Of a stretch of DNA of 60,000 nt, positions 32,000 through 43,006 are shown one piece after another (positions within the stretch are counted from its first letter, which is position 1; each line of letters starts with the position of its first letter). The stretch lies in the NCBI GenBank assembly GCA_037447655.1, contig JBBHKE010002698.1, forward strand, positions 300,782 through 360,781, in the 5' to 3' direction. The notes under the pieces were generated by a model that searched no databases, was not told the DNA's origin, and saw only the letters and a list, made by a program, of their open reading frames with translations. A program made the position numbers and the translations under genes. Source of the DNA: Zygnema cylindricum. Its lineage: Eukaryota; Streptophyta; Zygnematophyceae; Zygnematales; Zygnemataceae.

Positions 32000-32946
32000 A
32001 TGAGAGATTACCAAGTGACTATAGAGATGCATCAAATAGAATAGCTCAAATTGATAAAAGGGATTGGACCTTAAGTCTAGCAATCTGTACAGTGCTAGAT
32101 GAAGAAGATTGGAAAAAGGTTTTTGAGATGAATATGGAGGTCTCTAAGTCTTAGTTTCATAAAATTAGAAGTAAAAGTGAATCCGGAAATGAACTTAAGC
32201 AATGTTTTTACTGTAATGATTTAGGACATACCTTTAGGGTATGTCCATCATATAAAAGTCCATGTGTTACAGGAAATTTCAAAGATGGATGGGACAACAA
32301 CCGAGTTCTACCCTCAAAAAAGAGGGAACCAAGTGCTTTTATGAGTGAGAGACAAGCCTCAACCGATGACAAAAAGCGTACACCTTCGGTCGACAAATTC
32401 GTTTACTTGCCGATTGTTTGTGATTTTTGGAATATGGTGAAAGAGGAAGAAAGGGAAAATTATGTTGTTACCGAAAATGGAGTAGAGAAAGAGCTGACAG
32501 GAAACGATTTGCTTACCGTCAATTTTTCTTATGACAGATTGCTGAGTGACACAAACTTACAAAAGGAAAAGGTTAGTAAAGTAAGAGGATTTGAAGGAAG
32601 TGAATGGCACCCGGAAGTGGAAGTGGAAAGGATTGGAAAAATTGTTGTCACACAATATAGTGTGGAGAAAGAAGAGGGTGAAAAAGACTCGGTTTTAGTG
32701 ACTCTTTCTAGTGATAGATTGTTGTGTGAAAATTACTTACAAGGGAATGAGATTCTTCAAGAAAGGAGAGTAAAAAGAAGTGAAGTTCACTTAAAATTGG
32801 ATGCAAAATATTCTTTAAATATAGAACATACTAAACTTAAAAAAAAAGTGAAAGAAGGGCCGAGAGAAGATAAGATAAGTAGAGTAAGAGAGGAGAATGA
32901 TGAGAGAAAAATGGTGGATTGGCACAAAATGGGAAAACACAAATAG
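32000..32946 (+). pseudogene. TR-GAG gag, second half (copy A)
   Basis: Resumes exactly where the gypsy element ends: the gag text of copy A continues from atgagagattacc. A CCHC knuckle (CFYCNDLGHTFRVCP, near 32205-32245) is intact. From 32341 an open frame of 201 codons encodes the acidic/basic C-terminal part (FVYLPIVCDFWNMVKEEERE, then KELTGNDLLTVNFSYDRLL, ending KMVDWHKMGKHK). It is homologous to the C-terminal part of the intact gag at 43007-44284. No pol follows before the next LTR remnant. Confidence 0.82.
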
Positions 32947-33287
32947 AAAATAGAAAGAGAATAGTGTCGTTGAAATGCAAAGGAATAAAAAGGAAAATAT
33001 TTAGGATAATAACTCTACAGAGGAGTGATAAAACTACGGAAAAAGACCAAAAACTAGTGAGAAGAATCACACATTATAGAGGTTATGGGGAGGCAACCAA
33101 TGGAAGAGGTACAAAGTCTATGTGGAGACCATAATGTAGTAAGAAAACAAGAAGAAGATACAAATTAAAGAAGACAAGCTGGAGAAGAAACAAGCTCCAA
33201 AGGCGACCACACAAAGACTGGAAATGCCTTGGAAACCGAAACATTCCATGGAAAAATCATTGTTTAAACGGGAGAAAAAGTGGAGTG

Positions 33288-33772
33288 GACCCAGTTGGTT
33301 ACTATACGAGTATAACTTGCAAGACTAAGTTAATTTTAGTGTCACAGTCAAGCTTAATCAAAGTAATGGCAGACTGTTTTTCTACAACTTTGACCTGTTG
33401 GTGTGATCACTCTCATTGATGTTTTGATGTGAAACTTTGTGAATACATTATATGATCTAGAAACTATATGTGTGTGTAATTCTAGTTTGTTTTGTTATCT
33501 CTAAAGAATTCTGTGAGAAGTTTACCTGCTTAATTTGATAAGTTGTCAACTGTTTTTCGGAAACTCTGGAGCTTCTATCTTCTAGATTCCTTGGTGGATT
33601 TGGCTGTAACTTTGAGAGTTTGCAGTTTCTATTGTATACTGCATATTGGTGCAGTTTGTGGTGATTTTGTTTATTTTGAAGTATAATGTGTTGTCTGAAA
33701 CACGACATTTTTTGGGGGTAGTCTATGGTGCTTTTGAGAGTAATCTATGGCTGAAATAGGCTATGGACAACA
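33288..33772 (+). repeat. Middle LTR of compound element, first half deleted
   Basis: The sequence joins the gag-downstream region (...gggagaaaaagtggagtg) directly to LTR-internal text (acccagttggttactatacg). It then follows the LTR to ...ggctatggacaaca at 33772. About 520 bp of LTR and the post-gag spacer are missing compared with the copy at 36570-38414. Confidence 0.8.
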
Positions 33773-33785
33773 GGTTATGGGCCCA
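33773..33785 (+). promoter_or_regulatory. Primer-binding site complementary to the anticodon arm of initiator tRNA-Met
   Basis: The first 13 bases after the LTR, ggttatgggccca, are the exact complement of TGGGCCCATAACC, the anticodon stem-loop of plant-type initiator tRNA-Met. Internal (half-tRNA) priming of this kind is known for Drosophila copia and Ty5. The site also encodes residues QVMGP of Gag. Equivalent sites are at 22036-22048 (one mismatch) and, on the minus strand, 44245-44258. Confidence 0.8.
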
Positions 33786-34564
33786 CACCCATGGCTACCC
33801 ATATTTGATGGATCTAATTATCACTACAAGAAGTGTGTGCTCGAGAGCTACTTCGAGGTGATGGAGCTAATGGATGTGGTGGATGGTACTCCGGCTGAAA
33901 CATCAAGTGGATGGGAAAAGAAAAACCGTGAGTGTCTAAGGGTTATTAAGAACTCCTTGACTGAGAAACTGGTAATAACATATCTAAAGTTGAAAAATGC
34001 AACTGAATTATGGAAATGCTTAGAATGTAGGTATACAGAGACTTCTGTGTATCACTAGTTTAGCAGTGCCACTAAACTTTTTGGATATAAGTATGTAGGC
34101 GGAAGCATTGTAGAATATTATAATGGTATAGAAAGATTGTTTGCAGAAAATGCTTTGGTAGGGGGATGCTTTACTGATGCACAACAAATTGGTTTTATTA
34201 ATGAGAGGATTACTTAGTGACTATAGAGATGCATCAAATAGAACAGCTCAAATTGATTAAAGGGATTGGACCTTAAGTCAAGCAATCCGCATAGTGCTAG
34301 ATGAAGAAGATTGGATTTTTTTTTTGTGAGGAATATGGCGGTCTCTAAGTCTCTGTTTCATAAAATTAGAAGTAAAAGAGAATTCGGAAATGGACTTAAG
34401 AATTGTTTTTACACTAATGATTTAGGACTTACGTTCAGGGTATGTCCATCATATAAAAGTGCATGTGTTACATGAAATTTTACAGAAGGATGGGACAACA
34501 ACCGAGTGCTACCCTCAAAAAAAAGCGAACCAAGTGCTTTTATGAGTGAGAGACAAGCCTCAAC

Positions 34565-35771
34565 TGAAACTCTTAGACCTCCATAAGTCCTCAGAGTGGA
34601 CAGCTTCCAAGAAGCCTCTAGGATAATCCTGACCCCTTTGTGTTTCAGCAAGAATAACTGCCACCCTGGCAGACAAACACTCTGATCACTTGCACCCCTG
34701 TGAAGGCAAGACTCCCCTGAGTCGATAGCAAAAAGAATCTCTGAATTTGCTCCCCTGAGCAGTAAGTTATGGGGGGTCAAAGTTGACCTTTTGTACAGAA
34801 GCTCTCTGGGAGAGAGGGTCCTATCTCCTAATTTTTCTTAGTCCTATCTCTCTCACAGACTCTATCTAATGATGTACGGAACCATTCAGAATACAATTTC
34901 GTACGCAAAAGTACAGCTGCCGGTGTACTTTATGTACGGACATTATACGACATGCCCTAAATGTCGACACATGTCATATCCGGATTCGTTGCCATAATCT
35001 CCGGAGATTCCACAATCCAATGTAATTACGCCACGCGTCATCCGATGTGGCGATGGCCACAAACCGCCGAAATCTTCTTCCGCGATCTCGGTGCTTAATT
35101 CCGGCCGTCCGATTAAAATCGAATATAATCGTAGCTGTAATAAATACATGCGCGGTATTCCTTTCACTTAAGAAATAAATGCGCGGTATTGATTTCTTTC
35201 TCGTACCGTATTCCGTACTTATACATTACCGAATCTATGTATACCGTAAACAATTACAGTTAAATGATTTATCCTACGTTTACATGTTTAAGTAATTATC
35301 AAACAATATGCTACGTCATGTTACATCTAGAGTTAACGGCTAAAGCTACCAGCTACTTCTAGTCTGCCGGCCGGTAGGTACAAGGATCAATTCCTATCGC
35401 TGGCACATTGAAATTTTTGATTTATCTACGTTTATATGTTTAAGTAATTATCAAACTATATACTACGTAATGTTACATCTAGAGTTAACGGCTAAGGCTA
35501 CTAGCTACTTCCTGTCTGCTGGCTTGTATGTTCAAGGATCAATTCCTGTCGTCAGCATTCTTTTTAAATAAATAAACCCTAACTAATATAAATTTCTCAT
35601 AAACCTCTGGATAGCCTAGGTAGCTATGGCTCTAGCTCCCTCTTCAATTTCTCAGTGACTGCGACAAGTTTGAGAGTTTTGAGAGAGAAGTTAGAGATAG
35701 ACTGCCTCGGCTTCTTTCTATATTTCTATTTAGAACTAGAAAATACTAAAAATGTACCATTAATTTCTACA
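34565..35771. mobile_element. Solo LTR of a third LTR family, TSD TCAAC
   Basis: Starts TGAAACTCTTAGACC and ends TTAATTTCTACA, flanked by TCAAC on both sides (34560-34564 and 35772-35776). The uninterrupted gag of copy A (cctcaaccgatgac at about 32350) shows the empty site. Its length is 1207 bp. It contains an internal tandem duplication of about 153 bp (35266-35418 and 35419-35571), each copy with ttacatctagagttaacggc. Confidence 0.9.
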
Positions 35772-36400
35772 TCAACCGATGACAAAAGGCTCACACCTCC
35801 GGTCAACAAATTCGTTTACTTGCCGATTGTTTGTGATTTTCGGAATATGGTGAAAGAGGAAGAAAGGGAAAATTATGTTGTTATCGAAAATGGAGTAGAG
35901 AAAGAAGTGACAGAAAACTATTCGCTTACTGTCAATTTTTCTTATGACAGATTGGGGAGTGACACAAACTTACAAAAGGAAGAGGTTAGTGAAATAAGAG
36001 GAGTTGAAGGAAATGAATGGCGCCCGGAAGTGGAAGTGGAAAGGACTGGCAAAACTTTTGTCACAAAATATAATGTGGAGAAAGAAGAGGGTGAAAAAGA
36101 CTCGGTTTTTGTGACTCTTTCTAGTGATAGAATGTTGGTTGAAAATTACTTACAAGGGAAGGAGATTTTGAAAAAATGAGAGTAAAAGGAAGTGAAGTAC
36201 ACTTAAAATTGGATGCAAAATATTCCTTAAAAATAGAATATACATAAGTGAAAACAAAAGTGAAAGAAGGGCCGAGAGAAGATGATAAGATAATTAGAGT
36301 AAGAGGAGAATGATGAGAGAGAAAATGGTGGATTGACACAAAATGGGAAAACACAAATAGAAAATAGAAAGAGAATACTGCCAATGAAATGCAAAGGAAT

Positions 36401-37397
36401 CAAAAGGAAAAACTTTAGGATAATTACTCTACATGGAGTGATAAAACTACGGAAAAAAACCAAGAGGTGAAACATGCTTCAAAGGCGACCACACAAAGAT
36501 GGGAAATGCAATATTTTTTTTGGGGAAAAACCGACACATTCCATGGGAAAATTCATTGTTTGAACGGGAGAAAATTGGAGTGGCTGGTATGGTGACTAAA
36601 ATTCTAACAAAGTCTTAGATTTGCCAATGTATTAATGCTTAAAAATTAACAAATCCAAAACTTAGGAAGAGTGTTGTTTTTGTAAATTTTTGGGTGTTTA
36701 GTAGTTGAGGTTGTGAGGGGGAATCTCCAACTCTAAATAATTTTATGAGCCCTTGCTTTTTGTATGTACCTCTATAAGAGTAGAAATATCTTCAAACGTT
36801 GTGAAGTACTGAGTCTAAATATTTAGGGGAGTGTTGAGTTTGAAAGCTTTATTCCTCAGTAGACGAGGCTGTGAGGGGAGTTTTTGTGACTTAGATTACC
36901 TTTGGTCTAAGTCCTTGTAATAATTACATTAATTAGTCTGACAATTGCCTTAGTACAAAAGAGTGTATTGTACTTCTACAAGGACACACGTCGATATATA
37001 AGGACTGTGCAGGTATTTCGGAATGTCACCAATGCTCACATACACGTGTTAAGTATCGAACGAACGCTCACATACACGTGTTAAATATTGAACGAACAGA
37101 CTCACAGAGTTGGACGGACAAAGTTTGAACCGTATATCCGATAAAAGTACTATATGAAATTCAATGTGGGATGTTGATTTGAAAATTTAATCGGAAAATG
37201 AAAAATATATGTATATTGCGATTTAAAAGGTATATCAAGCTAGCGGAAGCGTTGGTGGAACAAGGGAGAACTTGGTTGGAGGCAGTCTATGGGTTTAGTT
37301 GAAGGAGGCACGTGGAGGAGACGTTTAACAACTGATGGCATGTGTGAAAGCTAGTGACTTCGCTCCATGGATGCACAAAACTAAATTTTCGGGGGAG
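36401..37397 (+). other. Post-gag spacer and polypurine tract of TR-GAG copy B
   Basis: Non-coding stretch where an autonomous copia element would carry pol. Near 37034-37107 a 36-bp unit (gctcacatacacgtgttaa...gaacgaac) is repeated twice in tandem. It ends with the polypurine tract ttttcgggggag (37386-37397), immediately before the 3' LTR. The same tract flanks the 3' LTR of the intact copy. Confidence 0.75.
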
Positions 37398-38414
37398 TGT
37401 TGCATTTTGAAAGTTAGTGTCATGTGTACGCGACATTTTGTGCGCACAGGACATTTCGTGCGAAGTTTTAATCCGCGCATTTACGGCGAAGGACAAGGTC
37501 CCGACACGAAGAAGATTTGGTCGGTTGATTTCGCTTTCATCAAGTGGACTTTAGGACCACGTGGCGCAACATCAAGGGTGCCGAATAAAATCTACGGACG
37601 ACGGACAAAGGCTGTCGTTATTTTTTTCAACGAGGGGGACGCGAAATCACGTCAAATCAAACAATGTATTTTTGGACATCCCAGATGCTTTCCAAAAATT
37701 TGAGGACTCACGTTGACTTACTCAACATAAGGTCTGGTGTCGGTGTAAATATTTGGAGCAACAACGTTTTGTCTTTTTCACATTATAAATCAGTGTTTCA
37801 CTGTTCTATTAGCGGCAAATAGCAATTATGGTTTGGAAAGTAGCAATTAGGGTTTGGACATACCTCAGGTACACTATACATACATTATTTTAATCATGTA
37901 CAGTACACGTGTTGCACTAGGATTAGTGTAGGACCCAGTTGGCTACTTTGTGAGTATAACTTGCAGGACTTAGTTTTTTTAAGTATCACTGTCAAGTTTT
38001 ATCAAAGTAATGGCAATTTTTTTTTCTGCAACTTTGACCTGTTGGTGTGATCACTCTGATTGATTTTTTGATGTGAAAATTTTTGAATACATTCTATAAT
38101 ATAGAAACAATATGTGTGTGTAGTTTCAGTCTGTTTTGTTTTCTTTGTAGAATTCTGTGAGAAGTTTACCTGGTTTATTTGATAAGCTGTCACCTGTTTT
38201 TGGGAAACTCTGGAGCTTGTATCTTATAGATTCCTTGGTGGATTTGGCTCTAGCTTTGGTATTTTGCAGTATCTATTGCATAATGTATCTTGGTGCAGTT
38301 TGAGGTGTTTTATATATTGTGAAGTAATATGTGTTGTCTAAAACAAGCAGTTTTTGGGGTTAGTCTGTAGTGCTTCCGAAGGTAATCCATGGTTGAAATA
38401 GGCTATGGACAACA
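37398..38414 (+). repeat. 3' LTR of compound TR-GAG element
   Basis: Begins TGTTGCATTTTGAAAG after the polypurine tract and ends GGCTATGGACAACA. It is 1017 bp, collinear with 21026-22035. Unrelated sequence follows from gaagcatcccc. Confidence 0.88.
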
Positions 38415-38582
38415 GAAGCATCCCCACCACAATTTTCGCCCATCTCTATTTGGACACTTGAAAGAACCAGCTAAACAACAAGTTTATCAAATGGGCGTAC
38501 AAAAAAAAAATATAAATAGATAATTAGAAAATGAGATGTATATGAAGGATTCAAAATGTGTAGATTGACGTGAATGATTTGG

Positions 38583-39436
38583 ATGGGATCTTCGCAAATC
38601 ACCTTATGGTTTGAACTAGGCGCCGAGTACTTGTTACCTTCACCTATATAGAGTAATCATGGTATTTGGTTTAATAGGTATAATTTATGGATCAGACGTG
38701 TACTTTAACTTGGAAGGAGAGGAGCATATTATTTTTAAGATGTATGTTGTTGATTTTTGATGGTTTTAAAAAGCGTAGCACGCATTGATGAACTAATGCA
38801 ATTTTTCACCCTCATTTCAAATTCACAGACCTTAGAGACGCTGGTTATACTTAGGGAATCGAAGAAGTACAGATTGCAAATGATGATATTAAAGTAAGGT
38901 GATGGCACTGTTCTAAGATTTTTTTAAGTTTCTTTTCTATATTGGACGCTAAACCAATTTGGACGCCTTTGGATTATAAGATTGTAGCAAATTAGAGAAG
39001 GAATCGGTCCTTAAACAATATGGCGAGGTTATCAACAATTTGATGTACTTAAGTGTGGGGATGCGACCAAATATTTTTATAGTTGGTTCGTCAGTTTCAT
39101 TTGTGAGTCGATGCTCCAAATAAGTCGTCTTCGGAGTGCGTGAAATGGATTTTTTGCTATTTTTTTGCTACCATTAAATTTAGTTTAGTTAATAAATTTA
39201 GTTTGTGTTCTTTTTAGTGTGTGGGATTGTGTGATTGTGTGACAGAGATTGGTGCGATGACTTTCCCAGTAGAAAGTCAACGCCGGGTTATGTTTCCAGT
39301 GGTGCCACAATTTCATGATGTTTGCTTACAGTTGGCACATGTGTTCAGTTCCACAGAGCCAAAATATATACCAGCCTGCCATATGTCAAAGCATTTTGTG
39401 TGGATTAAAGAGATGCTTAGGGCCCGAATCCATTAG
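38583..39436 (+). pseudogene. Degenerate copia RT / RNase H fragment
   Basis: In shifting frames, about 38585 reads LRKSPYGLN(stop)AP, then HIIFKMYVVDF in place of the RT YVDD box. About 38830 reads FKFTDLRDAGYT and GIEEVQIANDD. About 39230 reads DRDWCDDFPSRKSTPGYV, and 39330-39420 VFSSTEPKYIPACHMSKHFV: RT thumb and RNase H blocks of Ty1-copia. It is plus strand, with many stops, and not clearly linked to the adjacent LTR. Confidence 0.75.
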
Positions 39437-39764
39437 GCTGTCTAAGTTAACGTCTTTGAGACATTAATTCTGCTTGGTTTACTAATTTAATTTGAAAATT
39501 TCTTCTAAACCTGCCTACGCTCTATTTGTCTAATTATTGTTGTTGTTTCTATTCATATATACTCTTATGATACACCTAAGGTTACTATTTGCGGTGTAGC
39601 TTTGTATCAGCTCGCCTTCTGCGCACAAGCGTAAATGATCGATTCATATCTTGAGTTTCGCCTGAATAAAATAAAAATGTTATCGGGCTTAACTAAAAAG
39701 TATGATATCCAATAATCAACAGTTTTTTTGCCTTAATGTAGGTTTTTACGTTGGTCTATGATTG

Positions 39765-40135
39765 AGGATCGTCGGCCAAATTCTTACATATTGATTGTAA
39801 TAAGAGGATTTCCTTCTCTTTGGCATGGGAGACAAAACATTGAGAACCTAAATTGTCGCCACCAATTTTATCATAAGAGAGCCGATTCAATTTCTTTCCA
39901 CTGTTTTCTCAACTACACCTTTGTGTAACCAAAAAACTGGTCCATATTTGGTTTTTGCTCATGCACGTTTGTTAAACTCGATTTTGAACTTTATATTTAT
40001 AATTATTAGATGATATATTAGAATTTAGGCTCACATTGCTTTGGACATCGATGTAAATGACCATTTTTTCTGAACCCAAATTAGAATTCAATTTTCTTTT
40101 TTTGACATCGACATATATAAGTACTCGTACAATTT
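39765..40135 (-). pseudogene. Second fragment of the 17-19.5 kb copia family
   Basis: Nucleotide similarity to 18260-18620 (ggccaaattctt, ccaccaattttatc, tttggacatcgatg). That is the region between integrase and RT of the copia element antisense to the mosaic gene. No open frame of note. Confidence 0.65.
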
Positions 40136-40605
40136 TTATGAAATCATGCGCTGTCACGTAAAAGCTTCACACATGTATGTCAAACTAATTTATCGTTGTT
40201 AAGCGTCGGCGCTACGTTGTAAAGCGTACATTTTTTGTCCAGTTGGAAGTTACGTCATTTGTACGAATGTAATGTTTACGCAACGCTTGTTGTTAAAAAG
40301 GTTGGTCGCTTGTCTGATGTATGTTGATACTGTACGTTAATAATGGTTCTTTACGCTAATACTGTTGCGATGATTTGTTTTATTAGAGTGAATTGATGCT
40401 AATATGTGTGTTAACACTAAAATGGATGCACTCCCATCTGTATCTTCGGCTAGCGATCGGTATTAACGTTAATGTTTTTAACTCTTATTCTAAATTGGTT
40501 CAAAATGAACAATCTTGACAACCACCTCGTCTCAAACATATTGTGATTGGTCGTCCATGATTACACGTGGAAAATTTTATATCCACGCAAACAATTTGCC
40601 TCCAG
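40136..40605. other. Stretch with no recognised feature
   Basis: Between the copia fragment and the TR-GAG element. Short palindromic cgtta/taacg motifs occur, but nothing I can call. It ends with the target-site copy CACGA at 40606-40610. Confidence 0.4.
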
Positions 40606-40610
40606 CACGA

Positions 40611-42714
40611 TGTTGTCCATAGCCATTTTCAGCCATGGATTTACCCTCGGAAGCACCACAGACTACCCAAAAACAGCCTACTTTGATTCAACACAGAATT
40701 TTACAGAAACAACAAAACAAGCTGAAACTTCATTAACAGATAGTATTTAGGATATAGAATAATCTCACAAAGTTTCAGAAAAATATAATAAACAGAGTGA
40801 TCACATCATCTAGTCAACGTTGCAGAAAAACAGTCTGCCAGAACTTTGATAAAACAGACTAACTTCACAATGAAGTAAAACACAGACCAGGAACACAATA
40901 GACCTGCAAATCTGTGACAATATTAAAAATACAAAGAGGAACACACATGCAGAATTTCAGATAGTTCTGCCAACAGATCTGAGAGTAATCCTCAGATAAA
41001 ATTACCAAAAATCACCATAAACAGTTTTGGTCCAAAAAGTTCCTATGTCCTGAAATGACTAAGTCCTACAAATATATACAAGAGCTTACTGAACTTAGCG
41101 AAATTACTTTGTATTTTAGCGCGGATCCGCCGGACCCGGTGTTCAAGTGTCCCTATGTCTGTAAGGACAAAATCGTAACTTACGCTTGTGACGATTGTAT
41201 ACGTCGACAGTACCTGTGACGGTTGTCAACGTCTACAATCTGTGGTCGCACGTTGTTTTTGTACCTGCGTGTGACGTCGCATGTCTTACCGTGACATTGT
41301 AGACGTAGCGCCTTCCAGCCTGTGCAATTTCACGGTCGAAGAAGATGCCCTTTGTCTTCGCGTCGCCTGTCCGCTCGACGTGAAATGGCATCGGAATTTG
41401 AAGACCCCTGCAAAAAAAGAAATCCGTACTAGACGAAAACGGACAAATCCAAACAAATTGTGTACTTGTATTTGTCGTATTAGAACGCAAACGGACAAAA
41501 CATAGCGAACTATGTACTTTTCTTTGTCCTTGAAAATCGTAGGATTTTTGTCAAAATTTACGGCACGTGCGAAAGTATGTTCCTATTTGTCAATCGAAAA
41601 AACCTAATTTTAAATCACATCGCGCATGTGTTTTAAAGATAAGGTTGAAGATGACGTTTTTTGTCGTCGAAGTGGGTCGAAAAGCACAAGACGACAACTT
41701 TTCGTACATCCTAAGTTCAGGGATGACGCAAATTGTACTCTACAAATTTGCGATTTCCTCGTACGGTTGCAACTTAGGCAGTACGGCGCTAAGTTTTACA
41801 GCAAAACGACAAGAAAAAACCCTTACTTATGCACATGGGGACACACCCTAAGTCCTACAAATATATACAAGAGCTTACTGCTGAATGTACGGAGGCATAA
41901 AAGCCGTACGCTATCTACCAACTACCTCAATTAATGTAGATATACCGTAATACTTCAAAGTATGTCAAATTAAGTAAACGTACACTAATAATTAATTCAC
42001 AAAAGGACAAAACAATGTTGAACCAAATATTTACACCGACAACAAAATTGTATGCTGAGTCATTGCGTGTAACTCAACAAGACTCCACGAATCTCGTCAA
42101 ATAATCCGGGCCGTCCAAAAATATATATCGTGTGATTGACGTGATTTCGCTTTCCCACTAATTGAAAAATAGCGGCGGCCCTTTTCCGCCGTCCGTAGCT
42201 CTTATCCGACACCCTTGATGTCGCGCCACGTGGTCACAAAATCCAAACGAAATCCACGCGAGTCGTCAAATATCCCACGACATGGAGAAGCGAATTCACG
42301 TCCACTTGCCAATATAATAATAGTACAACCAAAATCATTTCCGTACCGCGGATGCGTCCTTTGCATTAAATGCGGATTGTCACAAATAAGGTACACGTCA
42401 TTTGTCATAAACGTCGCCTGTCGCATATAAAGTACATTTGTCCAAATTAGATGCTCCGTATCGGCGACGTACATTTCGTATATTTCACGTCGGATCGCGT
42501 CGCAATCCGCCGTTTATTTCTTAACGCATTCCGCGCCACTCAATTACTCCATCACGTCCCTTTAGTTTTACTCATACATTTACTCCCCCAATCCACAAAT
42601 CCATTCGAACCTCCATTTGTACAACCACATTACTTCCGGTAATAATATTCGCACGAAACGTCGCGTGCGCACAAAATGTGGCGTACGCACGAAACTAACA
42701 TTTCAAAAACAACA
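40611..42714 (-). repeat. 3' LTR of copy C (with an insertion)
   Basis: 2104 bp because of an insertion of about 0.77 kb (41092-41847). Without it the LTR is about 1.3 kb. A polypurine tract (ctcccccgaaatttt on the plus strand, 42715-42729) adjoins it. It ends with the first 26 nt of gag, like every LTR of the family. Confidence 0.88.
41092..41847. mobile_element. Insertion in 3' LTR of copy C: MITE-like, with 33-bp flanking duplication
   Basis: The LTR text ctaagtcctaca...gagcttactg (33 bp) occurs on both sides (41059-41091 and 41848-41880). The insert ends GGGGACACACCC next to TAA, and has an inner inverted match GTGTCCCTATGT (from about 41147) to ACATGGGGACAC (ending 41844). The right end looks like a TAA-type MITE end; the left end carries about 55 bp of extra sequence plus the duplication. 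It is the same TAA that is occupied by a different MITE in the other LTR. Confidence 0.6.
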
Positions 42715-43006
42715 CTCCCCCGAAATTTTAGTTTCGTGCACCCATAATAAAATATGCAGCGTGTCAAGTGTATTTGTACCATTCATTCAAATGTCACCAC
42801 TGCTTCCGCTGACGTCACCACTGCTCCAGCTGCCTCCTGCCATGTCTTCCAAAATCCGTCTTTCCTACACACACCTTTGCTTCCACTACTTCTTTCTAGG
42901 TTTTCAAAACACAAACTTTCCCTCTCAAACAATTATAAAATTCAAAGTGCTAAATCCGAAATTCATCAAAGATAACTAAATGTCAAGGATAATCACCTCC
43001 CCAAAA

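Larger units (their letters stand above)
33747..36400 (+). pseudogene. TR-GAG gag (copy B), interrupted by a solo LTR
   Basis: ATG at 33747, inside the LTR end, opens MAEIGYGQQVMGPHPWLPIF and stays open for 103 codons (to 34058), ending at a TAG where copy C continues. Homology proceeds in broken frames past NCFYT-type knuckle remnants (near 34400, CCHC damaged) to 34564. It resumes at 35772 after the solo LTR with DDKRLTPPVNKFVYLPIVCD, and runs on to about 36400. The C-terminal acidic part stays open to 36179. Confidence 0.82.
21026..38414 (+). mobile_element. Compound TR-GAG retroelement: LTR-gag-(partial LTR)-gag-LTR, with nested insertions
   Basis: Three LTRs of one family lie in the same orientation: 21026-22035 complete, about 33288-33772 missing its first half, and 37398-38414 complete. 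Each of the two intervals carries a gag of the same family. The outer flanks are gaagt (21021-21025) and gaagc (38415-38419), a one-mismatch 5-bp target duplication. The simplest reading is therefore one insertion that is a tandem dimer sharing a middle LTR. Removing the gypsy element (22476-31999) and the solo LTR (34565-35771) leaves a compact structure. No reverse transcriptase or integrase of this family is present in either unit. Confidence 0.8.

Noticed and set aside
37034-37107. CRISPR-like pair of direct repeats
   Set aside because: Only two adjacent 36-bp copies with no spacers, in a eukaryotic retroelement spacer; a simple tandem duplication.
42202-42474. 90-codon minus-strand frame also present at 45791-46063
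   Set aside because: It is repeated simply because both lie in LTRs of the same element, and it is not in the frame seen in the other family LTRs. No motif.
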